NCBI RefSeq assembly: GCF_014202575.1
Contig: NZ_JACHHB010000014.1
Location: forward strand, 35,509 to 99,508
Source of the DNA: Texcoconibacillus texcoconensis
GTDB taxonomy: Bacteria > Bacillota > Bacilli > Bacillales > Salisediminibacteriaceae
DNA length: 64,000 nucleotides
Reading direction: 5' to 3'
Shown piece after piece: positions 17,120-25,875 of this stretch. The translations under genes and the position numbers were made by a program. The notes below the pieces were generated by a model. That model did not search any database. It saw only the letters and a list, made by a program, of their open reading frames with translations, and had not been told where the DNA came from. Positions within the stretch are counted from its first letter, which is position 1. Every line of letters starts with the position of its first letter.

Positions 17120-18675
17120 CGCTTTATATAGTCATCAATGGTTCTCTTTTCACCTGTTAACAATTTCGTATCCAACGTCGGACGACTCAGCTTTCTTAAC
17201 GTCATCGCTTCTAACAAACTTTCATCTGATATTTCATTTTCACCCTTTACATCAGCAATCGTTCTAGCTAAGCGGATCATTTTGATTTGCACACGATTGC
17301 TAAGGGCCTCTCGAACCGAGAGACGCTGGATAAGCTGTTGCTGTTCGCCCGTTAATGGAGACATTTTCAGCAAATGTTCATACGGAACGCTCCCGTTACA
17401 AACCTTTTCACCGTACCGTTGATATTGCCGCTCCCGTGCGATTTGCACACGTTGTTTGATCACTTCAGACGATTCAATCCCTTGAAAATCATGCCCTTTA
17501 AGGTGAACAGATTTTAACGATAATAAAATGTCAATTCGATCTAAAACAGGCCCGGAGACACGATTTTGATACGTTTGGATTTGCTTTTTGGAACACGTAC
17601 AGTATTGGGTCTTGGAACCGAAGTATCCGCATGGGCAAGGGTTCATCGCAGCGAGAAAAATAAATTTTGCGGGGTAAGTTACTGTGGAATGAACGCGACT
17701 AATCGTCACTTGTTCATTTTCTAACGGTTGCCTTAACATATCTAACGTTTTCTTGGAGAATTCAGCAAGTTCATCTAAGAAGAGGACACCACGATGAGCG
17801 AGCGACACTTCACCTGGTTTCGGGTTTGTCCCCCCACCGATAAGTGAGACAGCAGACGCGGAGTGATGGGGATGGCGGTAGGGAGGCATAGATAGGGACG
17901 AGTCATCAGCCCCAGCTAATTGATAAAGACTCATTTTTTCAAGTTGGGCTTCTTTTGAAAGTGACGGTAAAATGGAAGGAAACGTTTCTGCCAATAAACT
18001 TTTCCCACAACCAGGCGGACCATCCATTAACACATAATGTTCACCTGCCGCCGCAATTTCAAGCGCCCATTTTGCAAAGTCATGACCAATCACTTGTTGA
18101 AAGTCCTTGTCTACGACTTGCTCTTCGTCTTTTACTGCTTCAGGCTGATCAAACGAGAGGGGCGGCTGTCCGGAAAAAATATCGATGACATCTTGAAGGG
18201 ATTGAATGTAGATCAGTTCCAAATCATCCATTTCAATTTTAGGAAGCGTCGGATCAAAGGGAAGGAAAAGCCTCTTCAGATTTAATTTCTTCGCCGCAAG
18301 AACAGCAGCGATCATCCCTTCGACAGGGAGCACCGACCCATCTAACGATAATGCGCCAATGAAAGCAGCATCGTCAGGAATGTTCTCTTTTAGAAAATCA
18401 CCACTCTTTAAAACACCCAGCGCAATCGCTAAGTCAAAAAGCGGCCCGTTTTTCTTCTGCTCCGCCGGCGATAAGTTAATCACCACTTTCATATCAACCA
18501 ATGGAAACCCCATACTATGTAACGTCGCAGACACCCGTTCCTTCGATTCTTTCACCGAAGCATCAGGTAGACCAACGATCACAATCGACTCAAGCCCATC
18601 CATGACTTGTACTTCCGCTTGAACAACATACCCTTGCAAACCTTTTAAACCAATGCTCGTTACTTTTGACGACAT
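17116..18675 (-). CDS. comM: YifB/ComM-family Mg-chelatase-like AAA+ ATPase
   Basis: 519 residues from ATG 18675, which has GGAGG 9 nt upstream; the longer frame to 18717 has none. Residues about 1-165 form the N-terminal Lon-type fold (VGLPDASVKESKERVSATL), then a AAA+ core: Walker A GPPGCGKSLLAETF near 228, Walker B VLFLDELAEF near 300, the Cys cluster NPCPCGYFG...CTC near 362-378 and the C-terminal Mg-chelatase helical domain. ComM is a hexameric helicase that promotes branch migration during integration of transforming DNA. Its stop overlaps the start of the RAYT gene. A second, broken copy of its 5' end lies upstream at 19.5 kb. Confidence 0.92.
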   Translation of the reverse strand: MSSKVTSIGLKGLQGYVVQAEVQVMDGLESIVIVGLPDASVKESKERVSATLHSMGFPLVDMKVVINLSPAEQKKNGPLFDLAIALGVLKSGDFLKENIPDDAAFIGALSLDGSVLPVEGMIAAVLAAKKLNLKRLFLPFDPTLPKIEMDDLELIYIQSLQDVIDIFSGQPPLSFDQPEAVKDEEQVVDKDFQQVIGHDFAKWALEIAAAGEHYVLMDGPPGCGKSLLAETFPSILPSLSKEAQLEKMSLYQLAGADDSSLSMPPYRHPHHSASAVSLIGGGTNPKPGEVSLAHRGVLFLDELAEFSKKTLDMLRQPLENEQVTISRVHSTVTYPAKFIFLAAMNPCPCGYFGSKTQYCTCSKKQIQTYQNRVSGPVLDRIDILLSLKSVHLKGHDFQGIESSEVIKQRVQIARERQYQRYGEKVCNGSVPYEHLLKMSPLTGEQQQLIQRLSVREALSNRVQIKMIRLARTIADVKGENEISDESLLEAMTLRKLSRPTLDTKLLTGEKRTIDDYIKR

Positions 18676-19431
18676 ATTCGATTCCTCCAATATATCCATT
18701 TGATTTTGTGATAACAAAAGGGAGTATTCGCGATGTTACTGACGTAGATTGATGATGTGTGAATGACACTTGGGGTAAGCAATACAACTTGAGGTTAGAC
18801 GACGAAAAGCTACAATCAATCAGGAAATGATGTGAGTATAAATTTAGGTATTTAAAAAAGGGAAGTCATTGTTAGCGGTCGTTCATTTCAGGTAAATCGT
18901 CGAGGATGACACGGAGAAGGTAGAGTCGTCCAAAAATGTAGGACTACATCACATAGAAATATACATGTTTATTTGAACTTCCTTTATCATACAACAAAAT
19001 GTGAAATATTTCACCTATAAAACATTACCTTTGCAACATTTTTTCAAACATTCAAAAGAAAATACAAAAAGAGCCACCACCTAAAGCGATAGCTCCCTTC
19101 CACATACAATTTTTATTACACTTTCATTACAAAATTGGCAAACTGGATACGTCCCCCTGATTCCCCTACAACAAAATGTGAAATATTTCACCAGTTGAAC
19201 AGTACTTTAACAATAATTTTTTGAACATTCATAAGAAAACACAAAAAAAAGAGCCACCACCTAAAGTGACAACTCCCTTTCTCATACAAATTTTATTATA
19301 CTTTCATTACAAAATTAGCTAAGTGGATACGTCCCCCTGCTTTCCCGAAGAAAGAGCTACCGCGTTATGCGATAGCCCCTCTCTTGGAAACCAGCAGGTT
19401 TCGATTCCTCTTCATTAACCTCTCTGAAATA
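18676..19431. repeat. Decayed direct-repeat region upstream of comM, with REP-like copies
   Basis: No gene. The 5' part (18676-18960) matches 19776-20065 in patches. A block starting TGTGAAATATTTCACC, then AACATTC, AAGAAAA, GAGCCACCACC, and ending in a REP-like copy, occurs at 18998-19167, again at 19176-19347, and a third time at 20128-20335. The REP-like copies here end GGATACGTCCCCCTG. Confidence 0.7.
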
Positions 19432-19480
19432 TTACATTTTCATTTCAATTCTGGCTAACTGGAACCGTCCCTATGCTTCT
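19432..19480 (-). repeat. REP-like element at the edge of the comM duplication
   Basis: TTACATTTTCATTTCAATT, CTGGCTAACT, GGAACCGTCCCTATGCTTCT. The comM-derived homology begins at the very next base (19481), so the element marks the break point. Confidence 0.75.
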
Positions 19481-19775
19481 TGTTCTCTTTTAAAAAGTCA
19501 CCACTCTTTAAAACACCCAGCACAATTGCTAAGTCAAAAAACGGCCCATTTTTCTTCTGGTCTGCCCGCGATAAGTTAATCACCACTTTAATATCAACCA
19601 ATGGAAAGCCCATGCTATGTAATGTCGTAGACACTCTCTCCTTGGATTCTTTCACCGAAACATCAGGCAGTCCAACGATCACAATCGACTCAAGCCCTTC
19701 CATGACATGTACTTCCACTTGAACACAATACCCTTACAACCCTTTTTATCCAATGCTCGTTACTTTTGACGACAT
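19481..19775 (-). pseudogene. Partial duplicate of the comM 5' end
   Basis: About 295 bp matching comM bases 18381-18675 at roughly 90 percent by eye, including the ATG at 19775 and GGAG upstream. The frame is broken a few codons in (near 19725-19745), then stays open as VIVGLPDVSVKESKERVSTT up to the REP-like element, where the similarity stops. It lacks the whole AAA+ core and cannot be functional. Several substitutions are silent or conservative, consistent with a copy that is not very old. Confidence 0.88.
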
Positions 19776-20521
19776 GTTCGACTCCTCCAATATCGATTTG
19801 TTTTCTTTGTATTTATGAATTTTCAGAAACAAACAGGCGTATTCGTGATGTTATCGACGCTGGATGGTTTATTTATGATTAACATGTGGGGTGAGCAATA
19901 CAGCTTGAGGGAAATTTGCTAAGAGGTTCAATTCTTCAAGAAGGGCTTTCATTATCGAATGTTAGGTGTTTATAAAAAGGGAAGTGATTGTTAGAAATAG
20001 TTCATTTCGGTGAACCGTCGAGGAAAACACGGTAGGCAAGAGCTGTCCAATATCATTTAACAACATCACATAAAAGTAGGTGTATTGTTTACTTTCTCTA
20101 TTTGAACTGCCCCTATCAACATTATATTGTGAAATATTTCATCTATTGAGATATACCTTTAATATAAATTTTTCGAACATTCATAAGAAAATACAAAAAG
20201 AGCCACCGCCCGTGAAGCGATAGCCCTCTTCATCTCCCTATACATGCCATAATAACGAAGTTCTTAGCCTTGCATCTAGGTTTTATTACAGTTCCATTAC
20301 AGATCTAGCCAACACGAACCGTCCCTTTGCTTCTCACAGCAATCACCCTTATCCTAAAATTTTTATAATTATATAGAAACACATCAAGAAGAGAACGGTC
20401 AATACAAACAATAAAACGTTACAATTTTGGTTCGTTCCCGTGTTTCAACGCTAACAGTCCCCACTGCCAAGCCTGAAGTGGACTTTCATCACCTAGCTGT
20501 TAGACATGCCGGGCACACATA
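19776..20521. repeat. Second copy of the comM upstream region plus third repeat block
   Basis: Bases 19776-20065 parallel 18676-18960. A further TGTGAAATATTTCA block with a REP-like copy (CCATTACAGATCTAGCC, AACCGTCCCTTTGCTTCTC) ends near 20335. Bases 20336-20520 hold nothing I can name. No gene in the stretch. Confidence 0.65.
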
Positions 20522-20555
20522 TAAAAAGAGCTACCGCATTATGCGATAGCTCTCT
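20522..20555 (-). terminator. Terminator of the S-layer gene
   Basis: AGAGCTA-CGCATTATGCG-TAGCTCT hairpin; on the minus strand it ends in TTTTTATAT. It lies about 40 bp after the stop at 20593. A REP-like fragment (GGAAGCAGGAGAAGCGTCCC, 20561-20580) sits between. Confidence 0.8.
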
Positions 20556-20592
20556 TATTAGGAAGCAGGAGAAGCGTCCCCTTACTTCTTAA

Positions 20593-23500
20593 TTATTCAG
20601 CTACAGATACGCCCTTAAATTCATCGTCTTCAACAACAAAGTCTAATTCAATATCCGTAGTTCCATGACCATTAACATCAGTAGTAGTAAAAGTGACCTC
20701 TACTGTTTCTTCCGTTGCTGCATTCGTATCAAGTCCTGTAAGTGAAATAGTTGCTACACCCTCGGAGTCAGTAGAAACTGAGCCATTATTGTCTCCACCT
20801 AGAGAATCAATTTCACCCTCGTCTTCAAAATCCGGAACATCAATTACATTTGATTCTTCAATAGCATCACCAGCAGCGTCCAACAATGTTAATTCAAATT
20901 CCACATCTTGATCACCGTTAGTGATATCCACACTATTTTCATCAAATGTTAATGTTGAAACAACTTGCTCAATTTCAAATGTATCATCTTCTGTTTCATC
21001 TTGGATAGTAATGACTAATTCATAGTCACTTGCAGCTTCAATTTCAGTATCAATGTCATCAAACTCAACATTTGAATCAACATCAAAGTCATGTGTAACG
21101 GTTTGTGAGTCAATTTCATTACCCTCAGAATCAACAATTACACCTTCTACATCAACTTCACCATCGAAAGCAACACCATCTGCATCTTCTACATTTTGTA
21201 GTTGAGCAACAAGATTGTCATCTTGACCGATCGTAGGGATGTCATTAATATCAAATGATCCAACAATCAAGTCATCTGCAACAGAAGCGTCATCTTCATC
21301 GATTTCTGTTTCTTCGATTACGTTACCAGCTGTATCTTCAAGATCTTCAGGACGCTCAACAGTTACCTCTGGCGCTTCATCAAGTGAAAGTTCTTCATCA
21401 AGCTCTAGTACTACTGCTTTTGTTCCATCAGTTGCATGGTCAACACTGTCAACCTCTGCACCTTCAACAGAGAATGTACGATCATCAATGCGAGTACCGT
21501 TCATCTCTTCACTAAAGTTTACAGTAACTTCATCAGCTTCAGTAAGTTGAACATTATCAATTTCAGGAGCGATTTCGTTAATTAAACCTGTTTCTGTAAA
21601 TTGAAGTGGTTGACCAAAGCGGTTCACAGTATCACCGGAACCATCAGCAATAACTTCTACATCTTCTCCCTTATACTGACCGTTTGTATCAAGGTCTTCT
21701 TCAATTGTCAACTCAACAGTGTTACTTGATGTAGTTGAAACGCTATTGATTTTTAGTTCATCATAAGGGGAACTATCCTGTTGTAGAGTGAACTCCTCAA
21801 CGTCAAATTCATCGATATCGTCTTCAAATTGAAGTTCAATCGTATTACGATCTAGGGCAGTCATTAGGTCGTCGCCATCATCGTTTTGATCGATTCCAAA
21901 TGGAGTACCTGATTGGTCACTACCTAAGTTTTCAGTCCAGTAAAGATCATCTGTACGGTTACCATTAGCATCAGCTACACGAGCACCTGTAAGGTCACCA
22001 ATTAGGGCAAGCTCTTCTTCAGCGTTATCAAATGTGATTTCTACTGATTTAAGGTCATCAGCAACACTGATTTCAGCTGTGTCAAGCTCATCAAAGGATG
22101 TGTTATCAGTAGAGTACTTAGACAAGTCAGCTACTGAGTAATCACCAGTAGTTGCCATTTCGTTGTCATCAAATTCAACGACAATTGTTACGTCGTCTCC
22201 ATCTTGATAGTACTTAACGTCAAAGTTGCTTGCATCTGGAGCTGTCACATCTTGCATTTCAAATGTAAAGTCCTCTTCGTCAAGCTCGTTACCAAGAGTG
22301 TCTTCTACATCTTCTACAGTGAGGACATGGTCACCATATGCATCATTATCGACCGTAACAACAACTGTGTCATAATGTGTATCTCCATCATCATCAACGT
22401 AGAAATCAACACTGTTGATAGATACATCGTCTCCATCTTCATCCACTAAAGAGTAGTTACTACGGTTGTCTCCAGCTTCATCTCCTGAATCAGCTAGATC
22501 TTTATCAAATTCAACTTTGAAGCTGTCCTGAGAATCTTCCTCTTGTTCAACAGAAGCAATTGTTGGCGCATCTTCATCAACAGTTACTTCAAAGCTAGTT
22601 GTAAGTTCATCTTCTTGAACGTTACCCCAGTTGTCCTCTAGAACCTCTTCTTCAATTGTTAGGTTTGCGGAACCTGATGGAAGAGTGTGGTCAGCATCAA
22701 ACCATACATGAAGTTCTGAACCATCAATTTCTACTTTATCTGCTGTGTTTGAACTATTAGTGTGGTAGATTTTATCTAGAATACTAGCGTCTGCATCACC
22801 AGTCTCAATCTCTTCCTCACTAGAATCTTCAAAACTGATGTTTTCGTTGAATTGAACAACTACATACTGTTGATTTTCAGCATAAGCTTCTTCAATCACA
22901 GGAGGGTTCTCATCAATTGTTACATCAAGGTCAAATGTTGTAGATGGAACGTTAAGGCCTGCATAGTCAACTAGTTCCCCTCGTTCTACACTTACTTCAT
23001 ATTCACCATCTTCAAGTGAAGAAAGAAGTTCGATCGTTGCTACACGTTCACTATCATCAAAGCTCACGCTATCGATGATAAGTGTTGTGCCATTGTTAGT
23101 TTCAACAGTGAATGCATCGCCTTCGTCACTATTATCAACATCGATTGGCTCACTAAATACAACTTCGATTTCGTTTGTTCCAGTAACTTCAACTTCTTCA
23201 GCTGTTGGAACAGTTGTATCGAATAACTCGATCGTCGTTTCATACTCTTCTTCAAGAACCTCATCAGAAACTTTAACTGTTACTTGATCTTGGTTCTCTT
23301 TTGCATCATCAAGCGTCAAGCGAACATGATTACCGTCAACGACAGGATCAACATCGTCGTCAAGGTCTAATTCACTTCCATCTTCATCAAGAAGCTCGAT
23401 CTCGTCTTCGATATCTTCAACATCTTCAACATCTTGGTTGAAGTAGATGTCAATTTCTTTAAGGTTAGTCGCACTTACTTCCGCAACTTCTAAAACGTCT

Positions 23501-24144
23501 ACTTCTACATCAAGGCGCTCTTCTGGAGCTTCTGTTCTGTGGAAGAATGTAGCTGCTTCAGCGCGGTTTACTTCAGCGTCTGGTTTAAATTCTCCATCGC
23601 CATAACCTTGAACAATACCTAGGGAAGCTAGTGCTTTAACTGCTGCCTCTCCCCAGTGACCGTCAACGTCGTTTAGGTCTAGAATTGCAGCTTCGTTTTC
23701 CTCAAGCTCGTATGCTGCGACAACGATGTCAGCAAGCTCAGCACGAGTGATGTTGTTATCTGGACGGAATGTTCCGTCTTCGTAACCTTGGATATATCCA
23801 GCTTCAGCGACTGCTGCAACTTCTGCAGCAAACCACTCGTCGTCAACGTCAGAGAAGTCTGCATCTGCGTCTTCTTGAATGTCTAAGTTGAATGCACCAG
23901 CGATCATTGAAGCCGCTTGCGCACGAGTAAGTTGCTCATCTGGACGGAATGTTCCGTCTTCGTAACCTTCAATAATTCCTTTTTCTGCTGTGTAGTTTAC
24001 ACTATCCGCGAACCAGTCGCTTACTTGAACGTCAGAAATTTGTGCATCTGCTGCAGTCACTGCACCAGCACCTGTTGTTGCTACCAATGCCGTTGCGACA
24101 GAAGTAGCCAAAAACTTACGATAAGATTTTGGTTGATAAGCCAT
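20593..24144 (-). CDS. S-layer protein with three N-terminal SLH repeats
   Basis: 1183 residues from ATG 24144 (MAYQPKSYRKFLATSVATAL), which has AAAGGAGG upstream; the frame extends to 24258 without a ribosome site. Signal peptide 1-31. Three classical SLH repeats occupy about 35-205 (IEGYEDGTFRPDEQLTRAQA, IQGYEDGTFRPDNNITRAEL, VQGYGDGEFKPDAEVNRAEA). The rest is a long chain of acidic beta/Ig-like repeats (SbsC- or Big-like units opening with phrases such as TVDEDAPTIASVE and VTVDENPPVIEEA), as in crystalline S-layer subunits. Extremely Asp/Glu-rich, with almost no Cys, which suits a saline surface. Consensus promoter, 125-nt leader and own terminator imply strong monocistronic expression. 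Confidence 0.9.
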   Translation of the reverse strand: MAYQPKSYRKFLATSVATALVATTGAGAVTAADAQISDVQVSDWFADSVNYTAEKGIIEGYEDGTFRPDEQLTRAQAASMIAGAFNLDIQEDADADFSDVDDEWFAAEVAAVAEAGYIQGYEDGTFRPDNNITRAELADIVVAAYELEENEAAILDLNDVDGHWGEAAVKALASLGIVQGYGDGEFKPDAEVNRAEAATFFHRTEAPEERLDVEVDVLEVAEVSATNLKEIDIYFNQDVEDVEDIEDEIELLDEDGSELDLDDDVDPVVDGNHVRLTLDDAKENQDQVTVKVSDEVLEEEYETTIELFDTTVPTAEEVEVTGTNEIEVVFSEPIDVDNSDEGDAFTVETNNGTTLIIDSVSFDDSERVATIELLSSLEDGEYEVSVERGELVDYAGLNVPSTTFDLDVTIDENPPVIEEAYAENQQYVVVQFNENISFEDSSEEEIETGDADASILDKIYHTNSSNTADKVEIDGSELHVWFDADHTLPSGSANLTIEEEVLEDNWGNVQEDELTTSFEVTVDEDAPTIASVEQEEDSQDSFKVEFDKDLADSGDEAGDNRSNYSLVDEDGDDVSINSVDFYVDDDGDTHYDTVVVTVDNDAYGDHVLTVEDVEDTLGNELDEEDFTFEMQDVTAPDASNFDVKYYQDGDDVTIVVEFDDNEMATTGDYSVADLSKYSTDNTSFDELDTAEISVADDLKSVEITFDNAEEELALIGDLTGARVADANGNRTDDLYWTENLGSDQSGTPFGIDQNDDGDDLMTALDRNTIELQFEDDIDEFDVEEFTLQQDSSPYDELKINSVSTTSSNTVELTIEEDLDTNGQYKGEDVEVIADGSGDTVNRFGQPLQFTETGLINEIAPEIDNVQLTEADEVTVNFSEEMNGTRIDDRTFSVEGAEVDSVDHATDGTKAVVLELDEELSLDEAPEVTVERPEDLEDTAGNVIEETEIDEDDASVADDLIVGSFDINDIPTIGQDDNLVAQLQNVEDADGVAFDGEVDVEGVIVDSEGNEIDSQTVTHDFDVDSNVEFDDIDTEIEAASDYELVITIQDETEDDTFEIEQVVSTLTFDENSVDITNGDQDVEFELTLLDAAGDAIEESNVIDVPDFEDEGEIDSLGGDNNGSVSTDSEGVATISLTGLDTNAATEETVEVTFTTTDVNGHGTTDIELDFVVEDDEFKGVSVAE

Positions 24145-24275
24145 GTAACCATTTCCTCCTTTTAGGTATGTACGTTCTTTTACGTACGATATTCTATTTT
24201 CAGCATTACTAGACTGAGAGATTTCAGTCAAAATAATGCTAAAACTATTACAGTCCAATAATCACCTGCAAGATT

Positions 24276-24304
24276 AGTATAATTTCCTCAAAATGTATTG
24301 TCAA
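24276..24304 (-). promoter_or_regulatory. Consensus sigma-A promoter of the S-layer gene
   Basis: Minus-strand TTGACA (24304-24299) and TATACT (24281-24276) with exactly 17 bp between. The predicted start near 24269 gives a leader of about 125 nt before the ATG, typical of stable S-layer mRNAs. Confidence 0.8.
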
Positions 24305-24577
24305 CCTGAAGTGTAACAACGCACCCTTCTTTTACTAGTTGAGGAAATCAACTGTCCTGGTTCATGATATTGGAAACTAGTTATTTGCCATTCTACATTA
24401 ATCGTCATTGTTTTCAAAGTGCTGTTGTAAAAAAATTAAATCACTTTTCATTCTTTATGACTTGAACTGACAGTGATGGCAAACGCTACTTCCTCGTTGT
24501 TTTACCTGCACTACTAATATCGGTTTCTTAACTGAAAGATTCATAGTACTTTCGTCTTGTTAATAAATGATAACTTC

Positions 24578-24594
24578 TGTTACACATTTGTAAT
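24578..24594 (+). promoter_or_regulatory. WalR-type box before the NlpC/P60-SLH gene
   Basis: TGTTAC-ACATT-TGTAAT fits the WalR (YycF) consensus TGTWAH-N5-TGTWAH exactly. It lies about 20 bp before a TATGGTAAACTAT motif and 118 bp before the GTG. WalR controls wall hydrolases such as yocH, lytE and cwlO in B. subtilis. Confidence 0.6.
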
Positions 24595-24711
24595 CTCAAT
24601 CACGTCCTCTCTATGGTAAACTATTCAAGGAAAACTGTTTCGATCATTTATACATAGAAAAATAGAAAACGCTTAAATTTCGACAATTCTACATAAGAAA
24701 GTGGGGATATT

Positions 24712-25764
24712 GTGAAAAAGGCTGCAACAGGGCTTATGGTGTCTGCCCTTCTTTTGACGACATTTCCTGAAGAAGGTTTCAGTGCTTCCCATGAAGTTGA
24801 AGACATCAGTGTCATTATCGATGAAGCAAAAACACACATTGGTACCCCCTATTCGTTCGGAGGTACTTCACCTAGTGGCTTTGATTGTTCAGGGTTTCTT
24901 TACTACACCTTCCAACAAGAAGGAATCACCATACCAAGAACAACATCCACCCAATATAACTATGGTGAAACCGTAAATCGTGATTCACTAGAAATTGGAG
25001 ACATCGTCTTTTTTGAAACATACAAACCAGGTCCATCCCACTCAGGAATATATGTAGGCGGAAATGAATTTATTCATGCCTCTTCTTCAAATGGGATTAC
25101 GATTAATAATTTAAATGAATCGTATTATAACCAACGCTACATAGGGGCTAAGCGCTTCGTTGAGGAAGTGGAAGTGGAAGTGGAAGAAGAGGAAGAACCA
25201 GAAGTTCTTGCTGACCTTCCGACAGGTGAGTACCACGACATCGACGAGGACCATTGGGCCCAAGAAAAAATTTATGAATTGAGTCAAGAAGGGATCATCC
25301 AAGGAACGTCGGATAGCTTTTTCCTCCCAGACGAAAACATCTCACGCGACCAAGCGGCTACGATATTTGACAAAGCGCTCGAGCTTGACGACGTAGATGT
25401 GGACGAGCTATCTTACAGTGACCTTGACGAAGATTACTGGGCTTTTGATCAGATTGCTACTGTAACGGAAGCGAGTATTCTTGAAGTATCAGAAGAAAAT
25501 TTCCAGCCATTAGAACTTCTAACTCGTGAAGAAACAGCGATGGCGATCGACAACGCTTTCGACCTTCCTGAAGTCGAGAGTGAAGTGACGTTTACTGACC
25601 TTAACGAAGATGCTGATTCCTATGATGCAATTCAACGCGCAGCTGAAGCTGGCATCATCTCTGGTTATGTAGATCAAACATTTAAACCAGAAGAAGACGT
25701 GACACGTGCAGAGTTTGTTTCGTTAATCTATGAAGCTTGGAATCTCGATACTTCTAATGAATAA
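24712..25764 (+). CDS. NlpC/P60 peptidoglycan endopeptidase anchored by three SLH repeats
   Basis: 350 residues; GTG start with GTGGGG upstream. A short signal peptide (1-25) leads straight into the NlpC/P60 domain (about 33-150) with Cys59 in SGFDCSGFLYYTF, His110 in GPSHSGIYVG and His122 in EFIHASSS, so the triad is complete. An acidic EVEVEEEEE linker follows, then three SLH repeats (about 175-350; ISGYVDQTFKPEEDVTRAEF is the clearest). It should cut the stem-peptide D-Glu-DAP bond while tethered to the wall polymer. Related to the protein encoded at 31.4-32.4 kb in domain order. A WalR-like box lies upstream and a strong terminator follows. Confidence 0.9.
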   Translation: MKKAATGLMVSALLLTTFPEEGFSASHEVEDISVIIDEAKTHIGTPYSFGGTSPSGFDCSGFLYYTFQQEGITIPRTTSTQYNYGETVNRDSLEIGDIVFFETYKPGPSHSGIYVGGNEFIHASSSNGITINNLNESYYNQRYIGAKRFVEEVEVEVEEEEEPEVLADLPTGEYHDIDEDHWAQEKIYELSQEGIIQGTSDSFFLPDENISRDQAATIFDKALELDDVDVDELSYSDLDEDYWAFDQIATVTEASILEVSEENFQPLELLTREETAMAIDNAFDLPEVESEVTFTDLNEDADSYDAIQRAAEAGIISGYVDQTFKPEEDVTRAEFVSLIYEAWNLDTSNE

Positions 25765-25831
25765 ATAGTAGAATTACGAGTTTCTACATATTATATATTG
25801 TTTTTTGGTTACATTTACCACTGATGTTTTT

Positions 25832-25868
25832 AACCCCGCATGGCTCGAGGGCAATGCGGGGTTTTTTT
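25832..25868 (+). terminator. Terminator of the NlpC/P60-SLH gene
   Basis: AACCCCGCAT...ATGCGGGGTTTTTTT, stem of about 9 bp with a long T-run on the + strand, 68 bp after the stop and just before the end of the convergent protease gene. Confidence 0.85.
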
Positions 25869-25875
25869 ATGTCCG

